Positions 1 to 8,879 are shown, counted from the first letter of the stretch. The stretch: DNA of 64,000 nucleotides from Pelagibacterium nitratireducens (GCF_037044555.1 NZ_CP146275.1:1406501-1470500), one strand, 5' to 3'. Made by a program: numbers and translations. The notes: generated by a model from the letters alone, not told the origin.

Positions 1-1
1 C

Positions 2-3000
2 ACGCTGGCGCAATCGGCGACGGTCACCAATGTGTCGATCGCCAATGCGCAGCTGACCGATGGCGTGGTGCGGCTGACCGATCTGCGCAGCGGCGAGAGC
101 TGGCGGGCTGACGGTTTCAATGGCGATATGGCGCTGACGGGCGTTCGCGGGCCGTTCGCCATCGAGGGGCAGGCCGTCCATGAGGGCACGGCCTATGGCG
201 TGCGGGCTTCGACATCGGCGATGAATGCGGCCGGGCAGATGCAGGTCAGTGCCTTTGTGCGGCCGACCAGCGGGGCGTTTTCGGTGACCGCCGAGGGCTT
301 GCTGGATACGGGAGGAGCGCCGAGCCTTGAAGGGACACTGACCTATCGGCAGGCCCCGCCAGCCGATCAGGGTGAAGTGGTGGTCGGGGGGATGACGCTG
401 GAAAGCCCGCTCATTGCCGATGCCGAGCGGATCGCGCTTTCCGAGTTCGTGCTGCTGCCCGACGAGAACCAGACGGCAACCCGGCTGACCGGGGAGGCGA
501 CGCTGAGCCTTGGGGCGGAGCCGGCGTTTGACGCTACGGTTTCGGGCGGCGTGGTCGCGCTCCAGCCACGGGCGGTGACGGACGAGGGCGCCCAGCCGTT
601 CGAAATCGTCCGGCTTTTGCGCGGCATGCCCGAGCCTTTGATGCCGCCGCTGCCGGGACGGATCGCCATGGCGATCAACGAGCTTTCGGTGCGCGGCGTT
701 GCGGTGCGCGACGTGCGGCTGGACGCCACGAGCGATGGCGAGAGCTGGCAAGTCGAGGAATTTTCGGGGCGGCTGTCAGGAGACACGACGCTGAAACTGA
801 CCGGGCAATTGGGTCGGGCGGCGGGCTGGCCGGCCTTCGAGGGCACGCTGTCAATGGCCTCGCCGCGGCTCGATGCACTCTCGCTGCTCTGGAAACGGGC
901 CGGGGAGGGCAATCCGTTGTTCGGTATGGGCGGTTCGCTCAACGGGCGGGTGCAATTGGTCAACGACCGGCTGCGGTTTATCGACGGGTTGCTGGTGCTT
1001 GACGAGACGGTTCACACGGTATCGGGCGATATGCGGTTCGGGGATGCGCCTTCGCTCGAGGTCACCGCAGGGCTGTCGGCGCTCAACGCGCGCCAGAGCA
1101 CGGCGTTGCTGGCGCTGCTGCCGCCGATCGATCCGGCAGGCGCGTTTGGCCTGAGCTTCCCGCAGGGGCGGCTCGACCTCGATGTGGATGCGGCGCGGGT
1201 CGAGGGGCTGGGGCTCGAAGGTCTTTCGCTGCGTTCGGCCTGGAGCGCGGAGGGGCTCGAGTTCGAAAGTCTTGCTGTCGGGTCGTATGGCGGGGTCGGG
1301 TTCGAGGGCACGGGCCGGCTGTCGGGAACGCTGGCGGCGCCGGTGGTCGCGGGCGAAGGCCGTATCGAGATTGCATCGAATGCTCCCGCGGTCGGGCTGT
1401 TGACGGGCGAGGACAATCCGTTGCGCCAGGCTGTGTCGGGCAGCCTTCCCGCGCAAATGTCGGTGGTTCTCGAAGCGCCCGGACGCGATGGCGTGCAGAT
1501 TTTGACGCTCGATGGCCGGGCCGGGGTGAGTGAGGTTTCCGGGCGGCTGGACATGACCGGAGGCATAGGTGGGTTGGGGCGTGAAAATCTGGTGGTTTCG
1601 CTTGAGGCGGCGGCAGGAAGCGGCACGCAATTGCTCGACCAGCTGGGGCTGGCGCCGCTGATTGCCGGAGAGGATGGCGCGATTGCCAGCGCCCGGCTGG
1701 AGGGCAACCCACAGGGCAACATGGATGCCGATTTCTCGCTCGAGGGCGGCGGAGAGCGGATTGATTTTTCCGGCACGCTGCAACTGGCCGATCCAGGCTC
1801 GATCCGGGGCGAGGGGGAGACCTCTTTCCTGTTTGCGGACGGGGTTGCGCTGGCCGAGATGGCGGGCGCGCAGGGCGTGTGGTTTCCCGGGCTCGAAGGG
1901 CAGGCCGATATCGGTTTTGTGGGCACTGAGAGCGTGACGCTGTCCGACATTTCGGCCAGTGCCGCAGAGCGGGCGATCAGCGGTACGCTGTCTTATGCGG
2001 CGCAGCGGGAAACAGCGGTTGTGACAGGGTCGCTGGGGTTCGATGGGATCGACGTCGAGACGGTGGCCGCCATGCTGGCCGGGCCGGCTGGCGTGATCAA
2101 TTTTTCGCCCGGCCTGTGGCCCGACGGCCCGGTCGATCTGGGGGCAAACCAGAGGACGACGCGGGGGCGGATCACCATTACGGCGCCGGTGCTGATGGCG
2201 GGCGAAGAACGGCTGATCGAAGCTTTGGCGTTCGATTATGCGTGGGGCGAAGAGGATGTGGGGCTGCGCGGCCTGTTTGGCGAATTCGGGGGTGGCACGA
2301 TCCAGCTCGACGCAACGGCATGTTGTGCCTCGGCGCTGGCCGACAAGAGCCTGAGCGGGCGGTTGACGCTCAATGGCGTTGCGATCGATGCGGCGCTGCC
2401 CGATACGCCGGCTGACGTGCTGGGCGGCACCCTGACCCTTGGAATGCAGTTTCAGGGGAGCGGAGACAGCTATCGGGCCTTTGCCGGATCGCTGAACGGA
2501 GAGGGCAGTTTTTCGGTCGAGGACCTGCGGATCGAGGGCTTGTCGCCGGACGCGTTTCAGGCGGCGGCCAATGTGGACAATCTCATCGAGATCGAGCCCG
2601 AGGCACTGGAAATTCTGGTTGCGACGGCGCTGCAATCGGGGCCGTTCGAGAGCCAGGACGCGGGCGGACTGGTGCGGCTGATCGGCGGGGTGGCGCGGAT
2701 CGCCAACATTGCCATCGACGGTGGTGACGCCAGGCTGGTGGGCGGGGGCAGCCTCGATGTGGAAACCGGAACGCTCGAAGCGGACTGGACGCTGGCGCTG
2801 ACCCGGGCGCTGGCCGGCAACGGGTTGATTACCGAAACCACGGGCCGGATCGGGCTGGGGATCGAGGGGACGCTGTTTGCGCCCGAGCGGAGCCTGGATC
2901 TGGGACCGATGGTCGATGCGATCCAGATGCGGGCCTATGAAATCGAGCTCGATGAGCTCGAGGCATTGCGGGCCGAGCAGGAGGCGCGCCAGCGCGCCGC

Positions 3001-3280
3001 GGCCGAAGAGCAGGCACGGCTGATGGAGGAAGAGGCGCGGCGGCAGACCGAATTGCTGTTGCAACAACAGCAGGAAGAGGCCGAACGGTTGCAGATCGAA
3101 GAGCAGCAGCGTCAGCTTCAGGAGCTTGAGGAGCAGCTTTCACAGCCCGAGCCTGCGCCATCATCACAGCCGGAGCCGGAGCCGGAGGCGGGGCCGGGCG
3201 CGGGAGAGGATATCAATTCGTCGTTTACGGTGCTGCCGCCGGGCGCGCTGGACCTGCAGGCGCTAACGCCCGGCCGCTGA
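2..3280 (+). CDS. AsmA/TamB-like envelope biogenesis protein, 5' end outside window
   Basis: The frame is open to the window edge: coding-like residues continue upstream of the first in-frame start (GTG at 32), so the true start lies outside. About 1,090 residues are visible. Most is a long Gly/Leu/Asp-rich succession of predicted beta-strand segments with recurring 'L.G....A' patterns, as in the C-terminal halves of AsmA-like proteins, which are inner-membrane-anchored periplasmic proteins linked to outer-membrane lipid handling. The last ~150 residues change character: a Glu/Gln/Arg coiled coil (about 2955-3150) followed by a Pro/Glu tail. The 3' end overlaps the convergent small gene by 18 bp. 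Family assignment rests on overall resemblance; the exact subfamily is not determined. Confidence 0.6.
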   Translation, partial: TLAQSATVTNVSIANAQLTDGVVRLTDLRSGESWRADGFNGDMALTGVRGPFAIEGQAVHEGTAYGVRASTSAMNAAGQMQVSAFVRPTSGAFSVTAEGLLDTGGAPSLEGTLTYRQAPPADQGEVVVGGMTLESPLIADAERIALSEFVLLPDENQTATRLTGEATLSLGAEPAFDATVSGGVVALQPRAVTDEGAQPFEIVRLLRGMPEPLMPPLPGRIAMAINELSVRGVAVRDVRLDATSDGESWQVEEFSGRLSGDTTLKLTGQLGRAAGWPAFEGTLSMASPRLDALSLLWKRAGEGNPLFGMGGSLNGRVQLVNDRLRFIDGLLVLDETVHTVSGDMRFGDAPSLEVTAGLSALNARQSTALLALLPPIDPAGAFGLSFPQGRLDLDVDAARVEGLGLEGLSLRSAWSAEGLEFESLAVGSYGGVGFEGTGRLSGTLAAPVVAGEGRIEIASNAPAVGLLTGEDNPLRQAVSGSLPAQMSVVLEAPGRDGVQILTLDGRAGVSEVSGRLDMTGGIGGLGRENLVVSLEAAAGSGTQLLDQLGLAPLIAGEDGAIASARLEGNPQGNMDADFSLEGGGERIDFSGTLQLADPGSIRGEGETSFLFADGVALAEMAGAQGVWFPGLEGQADIGFVGTESVTLSDISASAAERAISGTLSYAAQRETAVVTGSLGFDGIDVETVAAMLAGPAGVINFSPGLWPDGPVDLGANQRTTRGRITITAPVLMAGEERLIEALAFDYAWGEEDVGLRGLFGEFGGGTIQLDATACCASALADKSLSGRLTLNGVAIDAALPDTPADVLGGTLTLGMQFQGSGDSYRAFAGSLNGEGSFSVEDLRIEGLSPDAFQAAANVDNLIEIEPEALEILVATALQSGPFESQDAGGLVRLIGGVARIANIAIDGGDARLVGGGSLDVETGTLEADWTLALTRALAGNGLITETTGRIGLGIEGTLFAPERSLDLGPMVDAIQMRAYEIELDELEALRAEQEARQRAAAEEQARLMEEEARRQTELLLQQQQEEAERLQIEEQQRQLQELEEQLSQPEPAPSSQPEPEPEAGPGAGEDINSSFTVLPPGALDLQALTPGR

Positions 3281-3475
3281 ACGGAACCAGGCCAGAACGA
3301 AAACGCGGATGGCCGAGGACAGATTTGAATCCTCGCGCGTTTCGTCTATCTCGGCAATCAGATTGGGCAGGGACATTTCACGCGCCTGCGCAATGGACTG
3401 CAGCGCCTCCCAGAAGGGGGGCTCGAGCGCGATGGAGGTGCGGTGGCCGGCAATGGTCAGCGAGCGCTTGCGCAC
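3263..3475 (-). CDS. Small ribbon-helix-helix domain protein
   Basis: A 70-residue protein starting at a GTG, with the pattern of the ribbon-helix-helix family found in alphaproteobacteria: a short basic strand (RKRSLTIAGHRTSIAL), then two helices (EPPFWEALQSIAQ and SLPNLIAEID), ending in an Arg/Phe-rich tail. Such proteins usually bind DNA as dimers or act as small regulators; the target is unknown. It starts 6 bp after the sspB stop on the same strand, so the two are very likely co-transcribed. Its 3' end overlaps the convergent AsmA-like gene by 18 bp. The start has no strong ribosome binding site, consistent with translational coupling to sspB. Confidence 0.7.
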   Translation of the reverse strand: MRKRSLTIAGHRTSIALEPPFWEALQSIAQAREMSLPNLIAEIDETREDSNLSSAIRVFVLAWFRSAAGR

Positions 3476-3481
3476 CGTCGG

Positions 3482-3982
3482 TTATTTCTTGCGGAAGGAA
3501 TCGAGGCTGACGACCTTTTCGCCACTTTCTTCTTCGATGGCGGGTTCGTCGGTTTCGGCCAGATCGGCGATGTCGTCACTCTCTGGATCATCGGGGTCGG
3601 CCACAATGCGCGGACCGGCCTGTGTCTCGGCGACTTCGAACTGGAGACCGAACTGGACCGAGGGGTCGAAAAAGCCCTTGATGGCCGAAAAGGGAATGAG
3701 CAGGGTCTCGTTGACGCCGTCGAACGAAAGACCGACCTCAAAACCGGTTTCGGAGACTTTCAGGTCCCAATACTGGTTCTGGAGGACGATGGTCATTTCC
3801 TTGTCGTATTGAGAGATCAGTTTCTGACTCAGGCGCACGCCGGGGGCTTGCGTCACGAAGGAAATGAAGAAGTGGTGATCGCCGGGCAGGCCGGTGCGAG
3901 CAACTTCGCTCAGCACTTTCCGTACGACGCCGCGCAGGGCTTCCTGGGCCAAAATGTCGTAGCGGATGTGGTCTTGTGCCAT
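3482..3982 (-). CDS. sspB: SspB, ClpXP protease adaptor (alphaproteobacterial type)
   Basis: A 166-residue protein. The N-terminal ~115 residues form the substrate-binding domain (start MAQDHIRYD, with GDHHFFISF and a central DKEMTIVLQNQYWDL segment) seen in alphaproteobacterial SspB. This is followed by an acidic linker (about 125-155) and a short C-terminal tail with hydrophobic residues (VVSLDSFRKK) that in this family docks on ClpX. It delivers ssrA-tagged and other substrates to ClpXP in the cytoplasm. It lies directly downstream of the tmRNA gene on the same strand, so adaptor and tag are encoded side by side, and upstream of the ribbon-helix-helix gene. Confidence 0.9.
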   Translation of the reverse strand: MAQDHIRYDILAQEALRGVVRKVLSEVARTGLPGDHHFFISFVTQAPGVRLSQKLISQYDKEMTIVLQNQYWDLKVSETGFEVGLSFDGVNETLLIPFSAIKGFFDPSVQFGLQFEVAETQAGPRIVADPDDPESDDIADLAETDEPAIEEESGEKVVSLDSFRKK

Positions 3983-4044
3983 TTACGGCGGCTCCCTAAG
4001 CGATTCTCATTGAGCCCATAACAGCCTGAATTTGCGCGGGGGTT

Positions 4045-4369
4045 CAAGAGAAATGCAGGCTTCTGTTGCCAGGTGCCTGCGGACCCCGCCTACACCCGGC
4101 TAGGAGCGTAGGACTTCAATTCCCAGTTCTCGCACCGCTTACGCGGCGAGAGCGACCGGAGCCTTATTGTTGTCATTAGCAACTATAAGTTTTAGTCCGA
4201 TAACGGTGGTACCATGCCGAGCGAAAACACACCCTTTACGCCCTCGTCGATCCTGTTTCGCCCCCATAAGCCTCTGTAAGAAGAGGGTTTTTGGTGGAGG
4301 CGCCGGGTACTGCCCCCGGGTCCGATGGGTTTATTACGATGGCAATTTATCGCCATAGCCGTTGCCGGC
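4045..4369 (-). ncRNA. ssrA: tmRNA, circularly permuted two-piece form (ssrA)
   Basis: Read on the minus strand, the acceptor piece comes first and ends in CCTCCACCA at 4292. It contains a T-arm-like GGACCCGGGGGCAGTACCC segment. After a ~26-nt intervening loop the coding piece begins at 4265 with GGGGGCGAAACAGGATCGAC, the usual tmRNA 5' end. GGGGGCG pairs with CGCCTCC to make a 7-bp acceptor stem with a G-U at the third pair, the alanine identity element. The tag frame at 4180-4139 reads ANDNNKAPVALAA then TAA. The 3' region has a GCAGGC/GCCTGC stem (pseudoknot-like). The exact 5' end and the processed 3' end of the coding piece are estimates. tmRNA with SmpB rescues stalled ribosomes; smpB is not in this window. 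Confidence 0.93.
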
Positions 4370-4375
4370 ACGCTC

Positions 4376-4404
4376 AATATAAGGACCATGGACCCCAATG
4401 AAAA
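4376..4404 (-). promoter_or_regulatory. Putative sigma-70 promoter of the tmRNA gene
   Basis: On the minus strand TTTTCA (4404-4399) and TATATT (4381-4376) are separated by exactly 17 nt, placing transcription start near 4369, just before the acceptor piece. The -10 is a good match and the -35 matches 4 of 6. Confidence 0.55.
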
Positions 4405-4491
4405 GGGGGTGCGAACAAAGGGTGCAAAAACAATCGCGATGCGGGATCGGTGCGCCGGGGCCGCGCGAATCGCGATAAACATTGGCCCACA

Positions 4492-5286
4492 ATGAAGCAG
4501 TATCTCGACCTTTTGCGCCATGTGATGGAAAACGGGGTGGACCGGGCCGACAGGACCGGGACGGGGACCCGTTCGGTTTTCGGCTATCAGATGCGGTTCG
4601 ACCTCAATGAAGGCTTTCCGCTGCTGACGACGAAAAAACTCCATATCCGTTCCATCGTCTATGAGCTTTTGTGGTTTTTGCGCGGGGACACCAATGTGCG
4701 CTGGCTGCAGGAGCGCGGGGTCAAGATCTGGGACGAGTGGGCCGACGAGAACGGCGATCTCGGCCCGGTCTATGGCAGCCAGTGGCGCAGCTGGCCGGCG
4801 CCGGACGGGCGCCATATCGACCAGATCGCCAATCTGGTCAACCAGATCAAGACCAGGCCCGATTCCCGGCGTCACATCGTTTCAGCCTGGAACCCGGCGG
4901 AAGTGGACGATATGGCGCTGCCGCCCTGTCATTGCCTGTTCCAGTTCTATGTCGCCGACGGCAAGCTTTCCTGCCAGCTCTATCAGCGCTCGGCGGATAT
5001 CTTTCTGGGCGTGCCCTTCAACATCGCATCCTATGCGCTTTTGACCCATATGATGGCCGAGGTGACCGGGCTGGGGGTGGGCGATTTCGTCCATACGCTG
5101 GGGGACGCTCATATCTACCACAACCATTTCGAGCAGACCCAGACGCAGCTTGAGCGTTCGCCCAAGCCGCTGCCGAGGCTGGAGATCGTTACCAGGCGCG
5201 GTTCCATTTTCGACTTTGCGTTCGAGGATTTCGAGATCGTCGGGTATGACCCCGATCCGCACATCAAGGCACAGGTGGCAGTATGA
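4492..5286 (+). CDS. thyA: Thymidylate synthase
   Basis: A 264-residue protein, the usual ThyA length. It converts dUMP to dTMP using methylenetetrahydrofolate and yields dihydrofolate. Visible family signatures are the N-terminal [21 protein letters not shown] with the phosphate-binding Arg, the LLTTKKLH segment, the catalytic Cys in ALPPCHC, and the C-terminal [12 protein letters not shown] at 4492 is chosen over the upstream in-frame start at 4450 because it matches the family start; no clear ribosome binding site is seen. The TGA overlaps the next gene's ATG (ATGA). folA, which regenerates tetrahydrofolate after this reaction, lies 3 kb downstream on the same strand. Confidence 0.96.
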   Translation: MKQYLDLLRHVMENGVDRADRTGTGTRSVFGYQMRFDLNEGFPLLTTKKLHIRSIVYELLWFLRGDTNVRWLQERGVKIWDEWADENGDLGPVYGSQWRSWPAPDGRHIDQIANLVNQIKTRPDSRRHIVSAWNPAEVDDMALPPCHCLFQFYVADGKLSCQLYQRSADIFLGVPFNIASYALLTHMMAEVTGLGVGDFVHTLGDAHIYHNHFEQTQTQLERSPKPLPRLEIVTRRGSIFDFAFEDFEIVGYDPDPHIKAQVAV

Positions 5287-6266
5287 AGGCATGGGTGATC
5301 GGAGCAATGGCTTTTGGGCTGGCGCTCCCCGCCCATGGCAACGATACGATGGCCACTGTGGGGGTTGGCGGGCTGCAATTTGCGCAGAACGAGAACGTGC
5401 GCATGCTCAGCGAGGACCTCTATCTCTCGATGGACGCGGTTCGGGTTACCTATGAATTCGAGAATCTGACCGATACCGATCAGCATGTCCTCGTGGCGTT
5501 TCCGATGCCCGATATCGAGAGTTCGCCCTATGAAATGGCGGGTTTCCCGACCGACGATCCTGAAAATGTCTTTGGCTTTTCGACCACGTTTGACGGACGG
5601 CCGGTGGAGGCCGAACTGCACCAGTCGGTTTTCGCGCTGGGGGTAGACCGTACAAAGGCGTTGCAGAAGCTCGGCGTGCCGCTGGCGCCGCATCTGCTTT
5701 CGACCGAGGATGCTGTCAACGCGTTGTCCGAAACGGACAAGCAAATGCTGGTGAGCATCGGGGCGCTGGGGCCTTATCCCTATGATGAAGCCGGACGCTA
5801 TTCGCCGGACTGGACGCTGAAATCGGCCTATCTGTGGGAAGCGGTGTTTCCGGCGGGTGAGATCGTCGAGGTGAGCCACCGCTACACGCCCGGGCTGGGC
5901 GGGACGGTGGCGGCGACCTTCATCGACACCGAATATGGCCAGCGGGCCGAGTATGAGGAAAAATACTGCCTCGAAGATGATCTGGTGGCGGCGGTGGAAC
6001 GCACGCTGACCAGCCCGGACGAGCCGTGGTCGGCGCCGTTCACCGAAAGCTGGCTTACCTACATTTTGTCGTCGGGCGCCAACTGGGCAAATTCGATCGG
6101 CACGTTCCGGCTGACCGTCGACAAGGGCAGCGTGGACAATTTCGTCTCGTTCTGCGGCGAGGGCGTTACCAAGACCGGGCCGACGACCTTCGAGATGGTG
6201 CAGGAGGATTTCTACCCCTGGCAGGATATCGAGGTGCTGTTCGTGGTGCGGAGGGACGACTATTGA
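5283..6266 (+). CDS. DUF4424-type exported protein
   Basis: A 327-residue protein with a short signal peptide ([19 protein letters not shown]) and then a secreted domain resembling DUF4424 proteins of alphaproteobacteria: [22 protein letters not shown] near the start, a [11 protein letters not shown] beta-sandwich-like segment, and conserved Cys in EEKYCLED and FVSFCGEG that could pair in the periplasm. The function of the family is unknown. It overlaps thyA by 4 bp and the next gene by 4 bp, so the three genes are translationally coupled, though no functional link is obvious. Confidence 0.75.
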   Translation: MKAWVIGAMAFGLALPAHGNDTMATVGVGGLQFAQNENVRMLSEDLYLSMDAVRVTYEFENLTDTDQHVLVAFPMPDIESSPYEMAGFPTDDPENVFGFSTTFDGRPVEAELHQSVFALGVDRTKALQKLGVPLAPHLLSTEDAVNALSETDKQMLVSIGALGPYPYDEAGRYSPDWTLKSAYLWEAVFPAGEIVEVSHRYTPGLGGTVAATFIDTEYGQRAEYEEKYCLEDDLVAAVERTLTSPDEPWSAPFTESWLTYILSSGANWANSIGTFRLTVDKGSVDNFVSFCGEGVTKTGPTTFEMVQEDFYPWQDIEVLFVVRRDDY

Positions 6267-6595
6267 GACCGGATAAGGATGCGGCGCGGGCGCAACTCGC
6301 GGCTTTGACGCAGGCGGTGGGGAAGGTGTCGGACACTTATGCCACGCGATGTGACATCGATCGGGATCGCGACTGGGCGGCGCTGAAACTCTCCGAGGAA
6401 ACTGGCGAGCTGGTTGCAGCGTTTCTGAAAACGACCGGCCGGGGGCGCCGCGAGGGCGAGTCGGAAGATGGGCTGCGCGAAGCGCTCGAGGATGAAGCCG
6501 CCGATGTCCTGGCGATGCTGCTGATCTTTGCCAAACAGAACGGCATCGACCTGACCACGGCGCTGGAGCGCAAGTGGTTTCGGTATCTGGCGTAG
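6263..6595 (+). CDS. MazG-like nucleotide pyrophosphohydrolase
   Basis: A 110-residue all-alpha protein starting at TTG 6263, which overlaps the upstream stop (TTGA). It carries the MazG/HisE-type metal motif: KLSEETGELV in the first helix pair and DEAADVLAMLL about 40 residues later (EExxE...ExxD pattern). Proteins of this superfamily hydrolyse nucleoside triphosphates to monophosphates plus pyrophosphate; the substrate here cannot be read from the sequence. It is the third gene of the thyA operon, so a role in cleaning the deoxynucleotide pool is a reasonable guess but unproven. Confidence 0.75.
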   Translation: MRPDKDAARAQLAALTQAVGKVSDTYATRCDIDRDRDWAALKLSEETGELVAAFLKTTGRGRREGESEDGLREALEDEAADVLAMLLIFAKQNGIDLTTALERKWFRYLA

Positions 6596-6682
6596 GTTGT
6601 GTAACTGGCTGATCGCGGTCCGCAAACGGCCATGTTCGCTGGCGCGGGCCTGCGGTTCGGCCCTCCCTTGGGATGCCGCCGC

Positions 6683-7165
6683 CTAAGATATCTCGATAAT
6701 CTCGATTTCCTTGTCGCCCAGATTTGCGATGTCTCCTGCGGTTTTGCCCATGAGAGCGCGGGCGAGGGGGGAGACATAGGAGATCGATCCTGATTTGGGA
6801 TCGGCCTCGTCCTCGCCCACTATGCGGTATTTCTGTATCCGACCGTCGTCGCGGCTGAAGGTGACAGTGCTGCCGAATGCGACGGTATCGGTTTGAACCG
6901 GTGCCGGGATGAGTTGGGCGGTGCGCACGCGCTGGGTGAAATAGCGCAGGTCCCGCAACGGGCTGGCCGCTTCGCGGCGGCGGTCGTTGACGTCTTCGAT
7001 GGCACTGGCGGTGTTATAGGCCATGCGGGCAGCGTCGAGCTGATCGTGCAGGGCTTTAAGCCCCGCCTCGGTCACAAGGTTGGGTTCGGGCGAAATGGGG
7101 CGATCGGGCAACAGGGTTTCCGATGCCGTTTCCGCACTTTCTTCCTTGGTGAACGCAACGCTCAA
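6683..7165 (-). CDS. GreA/GreB family transcription elongation factor
   Basis: A 160-residue protein. The central part is a helical hairpin (EAGLKALHDQLDAARMAYNTASAIEDVNDRRREAASPLRDLRYF, split here by description only), followed by a C-terminal FKBP-like domain with the family signature YRIVGEDEADP...ISYVSPLARALMGKTAGD. Gre factors enter the RNA polymerase secondary channel and stimulate cleavage of backtracked transcripts. The start is placed at TTG 7165, preceded by AAAGGAG at 9 nt, rather than at the longer open frame to 7207. The N-terminus is acidic and somewhat extended compared with GreA. Whether it acts as Gre or as an Rnk-like anti-Gre protein is not decided. Confidence 0.8.
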   Translation of the reverse strand: MSVAFTKEESAETASETLLPDRPISPEPNLVTEAGLKALHDQLDAARMAYNTASAIEDVNDRRREAASPLRDLRYFTQRVRTAQLIPAPVQTDTVAFGSTVTFSRDDGRIQKYRIVGEDEADPKSGSISYVSPLARALMGKTAGDIANLGDKEIEIIEIS

Positions 7166-7260
7166 TCTGGCGCACTCCTTTGGGGTTACGCAATGAATAG
7201 ACCACACAGATCATGTGGGGTCTGACGGCGGCGGTTAAAAGGCCGTCGCGGCCCATTCGC

Positions 7261-7557
7261 TCACGGGTCGGCGGCCCCGGAGCTTTCGATGTTTTCCAGC
7301 GTGCGGGCCGGGGAATCGGGCGCGGCCTGGGTCGGCTCGTTGGTCAGATCGCCGCCATCGGGCACCGCGACACCTTCGCTTGGCACCTCTGAGCTGCCGA
7401 TTTCTGCGGGGTTGTCGGCGCGCTCGGGCTCGCTGGCTGCAAAGAACACCAGAAATCCCACATAGACAACGGCGAGGATGGCAAGGATGCCCAGAATGCC
7501 GATGGCGAGGTTGCGCACGGGCGCTCCGCGCACCGGGCCTCTTTGCGGATCGGTCAT
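7261..7557 (-). CDS. Hypothetical single-pass membrane protein
   Basis: A 98-residue protein not recognised as a named family. It has a short basic Pro/Gly N-terminus (about 16 residues), one strong transmembrane segment (NLAIGILGILAILAVVYVGF, residues ~16-36), and an acidic, Pro/Ser-rich C-terminal tail of ~55 residues that would be periplasmic. It lies alone on the minus strand between the Gre-like gene and the divergent GNAT gene. Codon use is typical of the surroundings. Confidence 0.6.
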   Translation of the reverse strand: MTDPQRGPVRGAPVRNLAIGILGILAILAVVYVGFLVFFAASEPERADNPAEIGSSEVPSEGVAVPDGGDLTNEPTQAAPDSPARTLENIESSGAADP

Positions 7558-7726
7558 TGTGCTGTCCCTTCATGGCTTCGGGCGAGATACAGTCCAACGC
7601 CGCGAACGGGCGGAGGTTCCTGGCGGACGAGCATGTGAGCGTCAAGCCGGTGCTTGGATGTCGCGGTTGCCGCGCGAACTGGAATCGCGCCATGTGATGG
7701 TCCCGGCGGCAGGTCAAGGCAGGACG

Positions 7727-8209
7727 ATGAAACCCGATATCCGGATGGCGGTTGCCGACGATGCAGCTCTGGTGCTCGATTTCATCGTCAAGCTCGCCGA
7801 ATATGAAAAGCTCGGCCATGAAGTCGAGGCGACTGTCGAGCAGATCGGCGCGCAATTGTTCGGCGAAAACCCCAGGGCCTTTTGCGAGATTGCCGAACTT
7901 GACGGCAAGCCCGTGGGGTTCGCGCTATGGTTTTATACCTTCTCGACCTTTCAGGGGCGGCATGGCATCTGGCTCGAGGATCTGTTTGTTGACCCCGAGG
8001 TGCGGGGGAAGGGGATCGGCAAGGCGCTGCTGGCGCATCTGGCCCGACGCTGCATCGACGAAGGGCTGGGGCGGTTCGAATGGTGGGTGCTGGACTGGAA
8101 CACGCCAGCGATAGAATTTTACAAGGCGCAAGGAGCTCTGATGCTGGACGAATGGACGGTGTGCCGGGTGAGCGGGGCGGACCTTGTCGCATTGGCGGGC
8201 AAGTCATGA
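7727..8209 (+). CDS. GNAT family N-acetyltransferase
   Basis: A 160-residue single-domain acetyltransferase. The acetyl-CoA binding motif A is clear (LFVDPEVRGKGIGKALL, around residue 90-106), followed by the motif B region WWVLDWNTPAIEFYKAQGA. The sequence resembles diamine or aminoglycoside-type acetyltransferases of this superfamily (FALWFYTFSTFQGR, LEDLFV); the substrate is not known. ATG 7727 begins MKPDIRMAV, the normal GNAT start; the longer upstream frame is non-coding in character. The TGA overlaps the folA ATG, so folA is translationally coupled. Confidence 0.85.
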   Translation: MKPDIRMAVADDAALVLDFIVKLAEYEKLGHEVEATVEQIGAQLFGENPRAFCEIAELDGKPVGFALWFYTFSTFQGRHGIWLEDLFVDPEVRGKGIGKALLAHLARRCIDEGLGRFEWWVLDWNTPAIEFYKAQGALMLDEWTVCRVSGADLVALAGKS

Positions 8210-8715
8210 GCGTGGTGGTTGCGATGATCGCGGCGGTGGGGCGCAACGGGGCGATCGGGGCGGCGGGCGATCTGCCCTGGCGGCTGCCGACCGACTTTGC
8301 GTTCTACAAGCGCACGACGATGGGCAAGCCGCTGGTCGTGGGGCGCAAGACGTTTCAATCCATCGGCAAGCCCTTGCCGGGGCGGACAAATATCGTTGTG
8401 ACGCGCAGCGCCGATTTTGCGCCCGAGGGTGTCGAGGTGTTCGGCGATTTGTCAGAGGCGATTGCGCGAGGGCGCGAGATTGCCGAGCGTGACGGGGTGG
8501 ATGAGCTGTTCATCAATGGGGGCGGGGAGATCTATCGGGCCGCCATGCCGCTGGCGGATCGGCTTTACGTCACCCATGTCGACGCCGCGCCGGACGGCGA
8601 TACGTTCTTTCCCCAGATCGATCCGGCGGCCTGGGTGGGCACGGTGCTGCCTGAAATCGTGCCAGGGGAAAAAGACAGCGCGCGCTTTGTGACCATGGTA
8701 TACGAGCGACGCTGA
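8206..8715 (+). CDS. folA: Dihydrofolate reductase
   Basis: A 169-residue protein of normal FolA length. It reduces dihydrofolate to tetrahydrofolate with NADPH. Visible motifs are VAMIAAVGRNGAIG at the start, the substrate loop LPWRLPTDFAFYKRTTMGKPLVVGRKT in two parts, and the cofactor-binding segment ELFINGGGEIYRAAM. It overlaps the preceding GNAT gene by 4 bp. Together with thyA 3 kb upstream it completes the thymidylate cycle locally. Confidence 0.95.
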   Translation: MSVVVAMIAAVGRNGAIGAAGDLPWRLPTDFAFYKRTTMGKPLVVGRKTFQSIGKPLPGRTNIVVTRSADFAPEGVEVFGDLSEAIARGREIAERDGVDELFINGGGEIYRAAMPLADRLYVTHVDAAPDGDTFFPQIDPAAWVGTVLPEIVPGEKDSARFVTMVYERR

Positions 8716-8802
8716 CAGAGATCGAACGCCGTGTGCGATCACGGCGCGGTCAAAATCGCGTTTACCATGGCCCAAGGTGCTTCGTGCCGCACCCGGTTTC
8801 CA

Positions 8803-8831
8803 TTGATCGGGGAGCCATGGTTCCCTATATA
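8803..8831 (+). promoter_or_regulatory. Putative sigma-70 promoter for hflK-hflC
   Basis: TTGATC (8803-8808) and TATATA (8826-8831) with a 17-nt spacer sit 50 bp upstream of the hflK start; transcription would begin near 8838. Confidence 0.6.
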
Positions 8832-8879
8832 AAACATCAATAAGCAAAAGCACTTTCACGACAAACCGAAAGGGACGAA

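Noticed and set aside
851..3067. A 738-codon minus-strand frame opposite the AsmA-like gene
   Set aside because: Arg/Pro/Gln-rich shadow of a GC-rich coding strand; no domain, while the plus strand has a coherent beta-repeat protein.
4192..4875. A 227-codon minus-strand frame covering the tmRNA and thyA
   Set aside because: Overlaps the tmRNA coding piece and runs antisense through thyA; no protein-like features.
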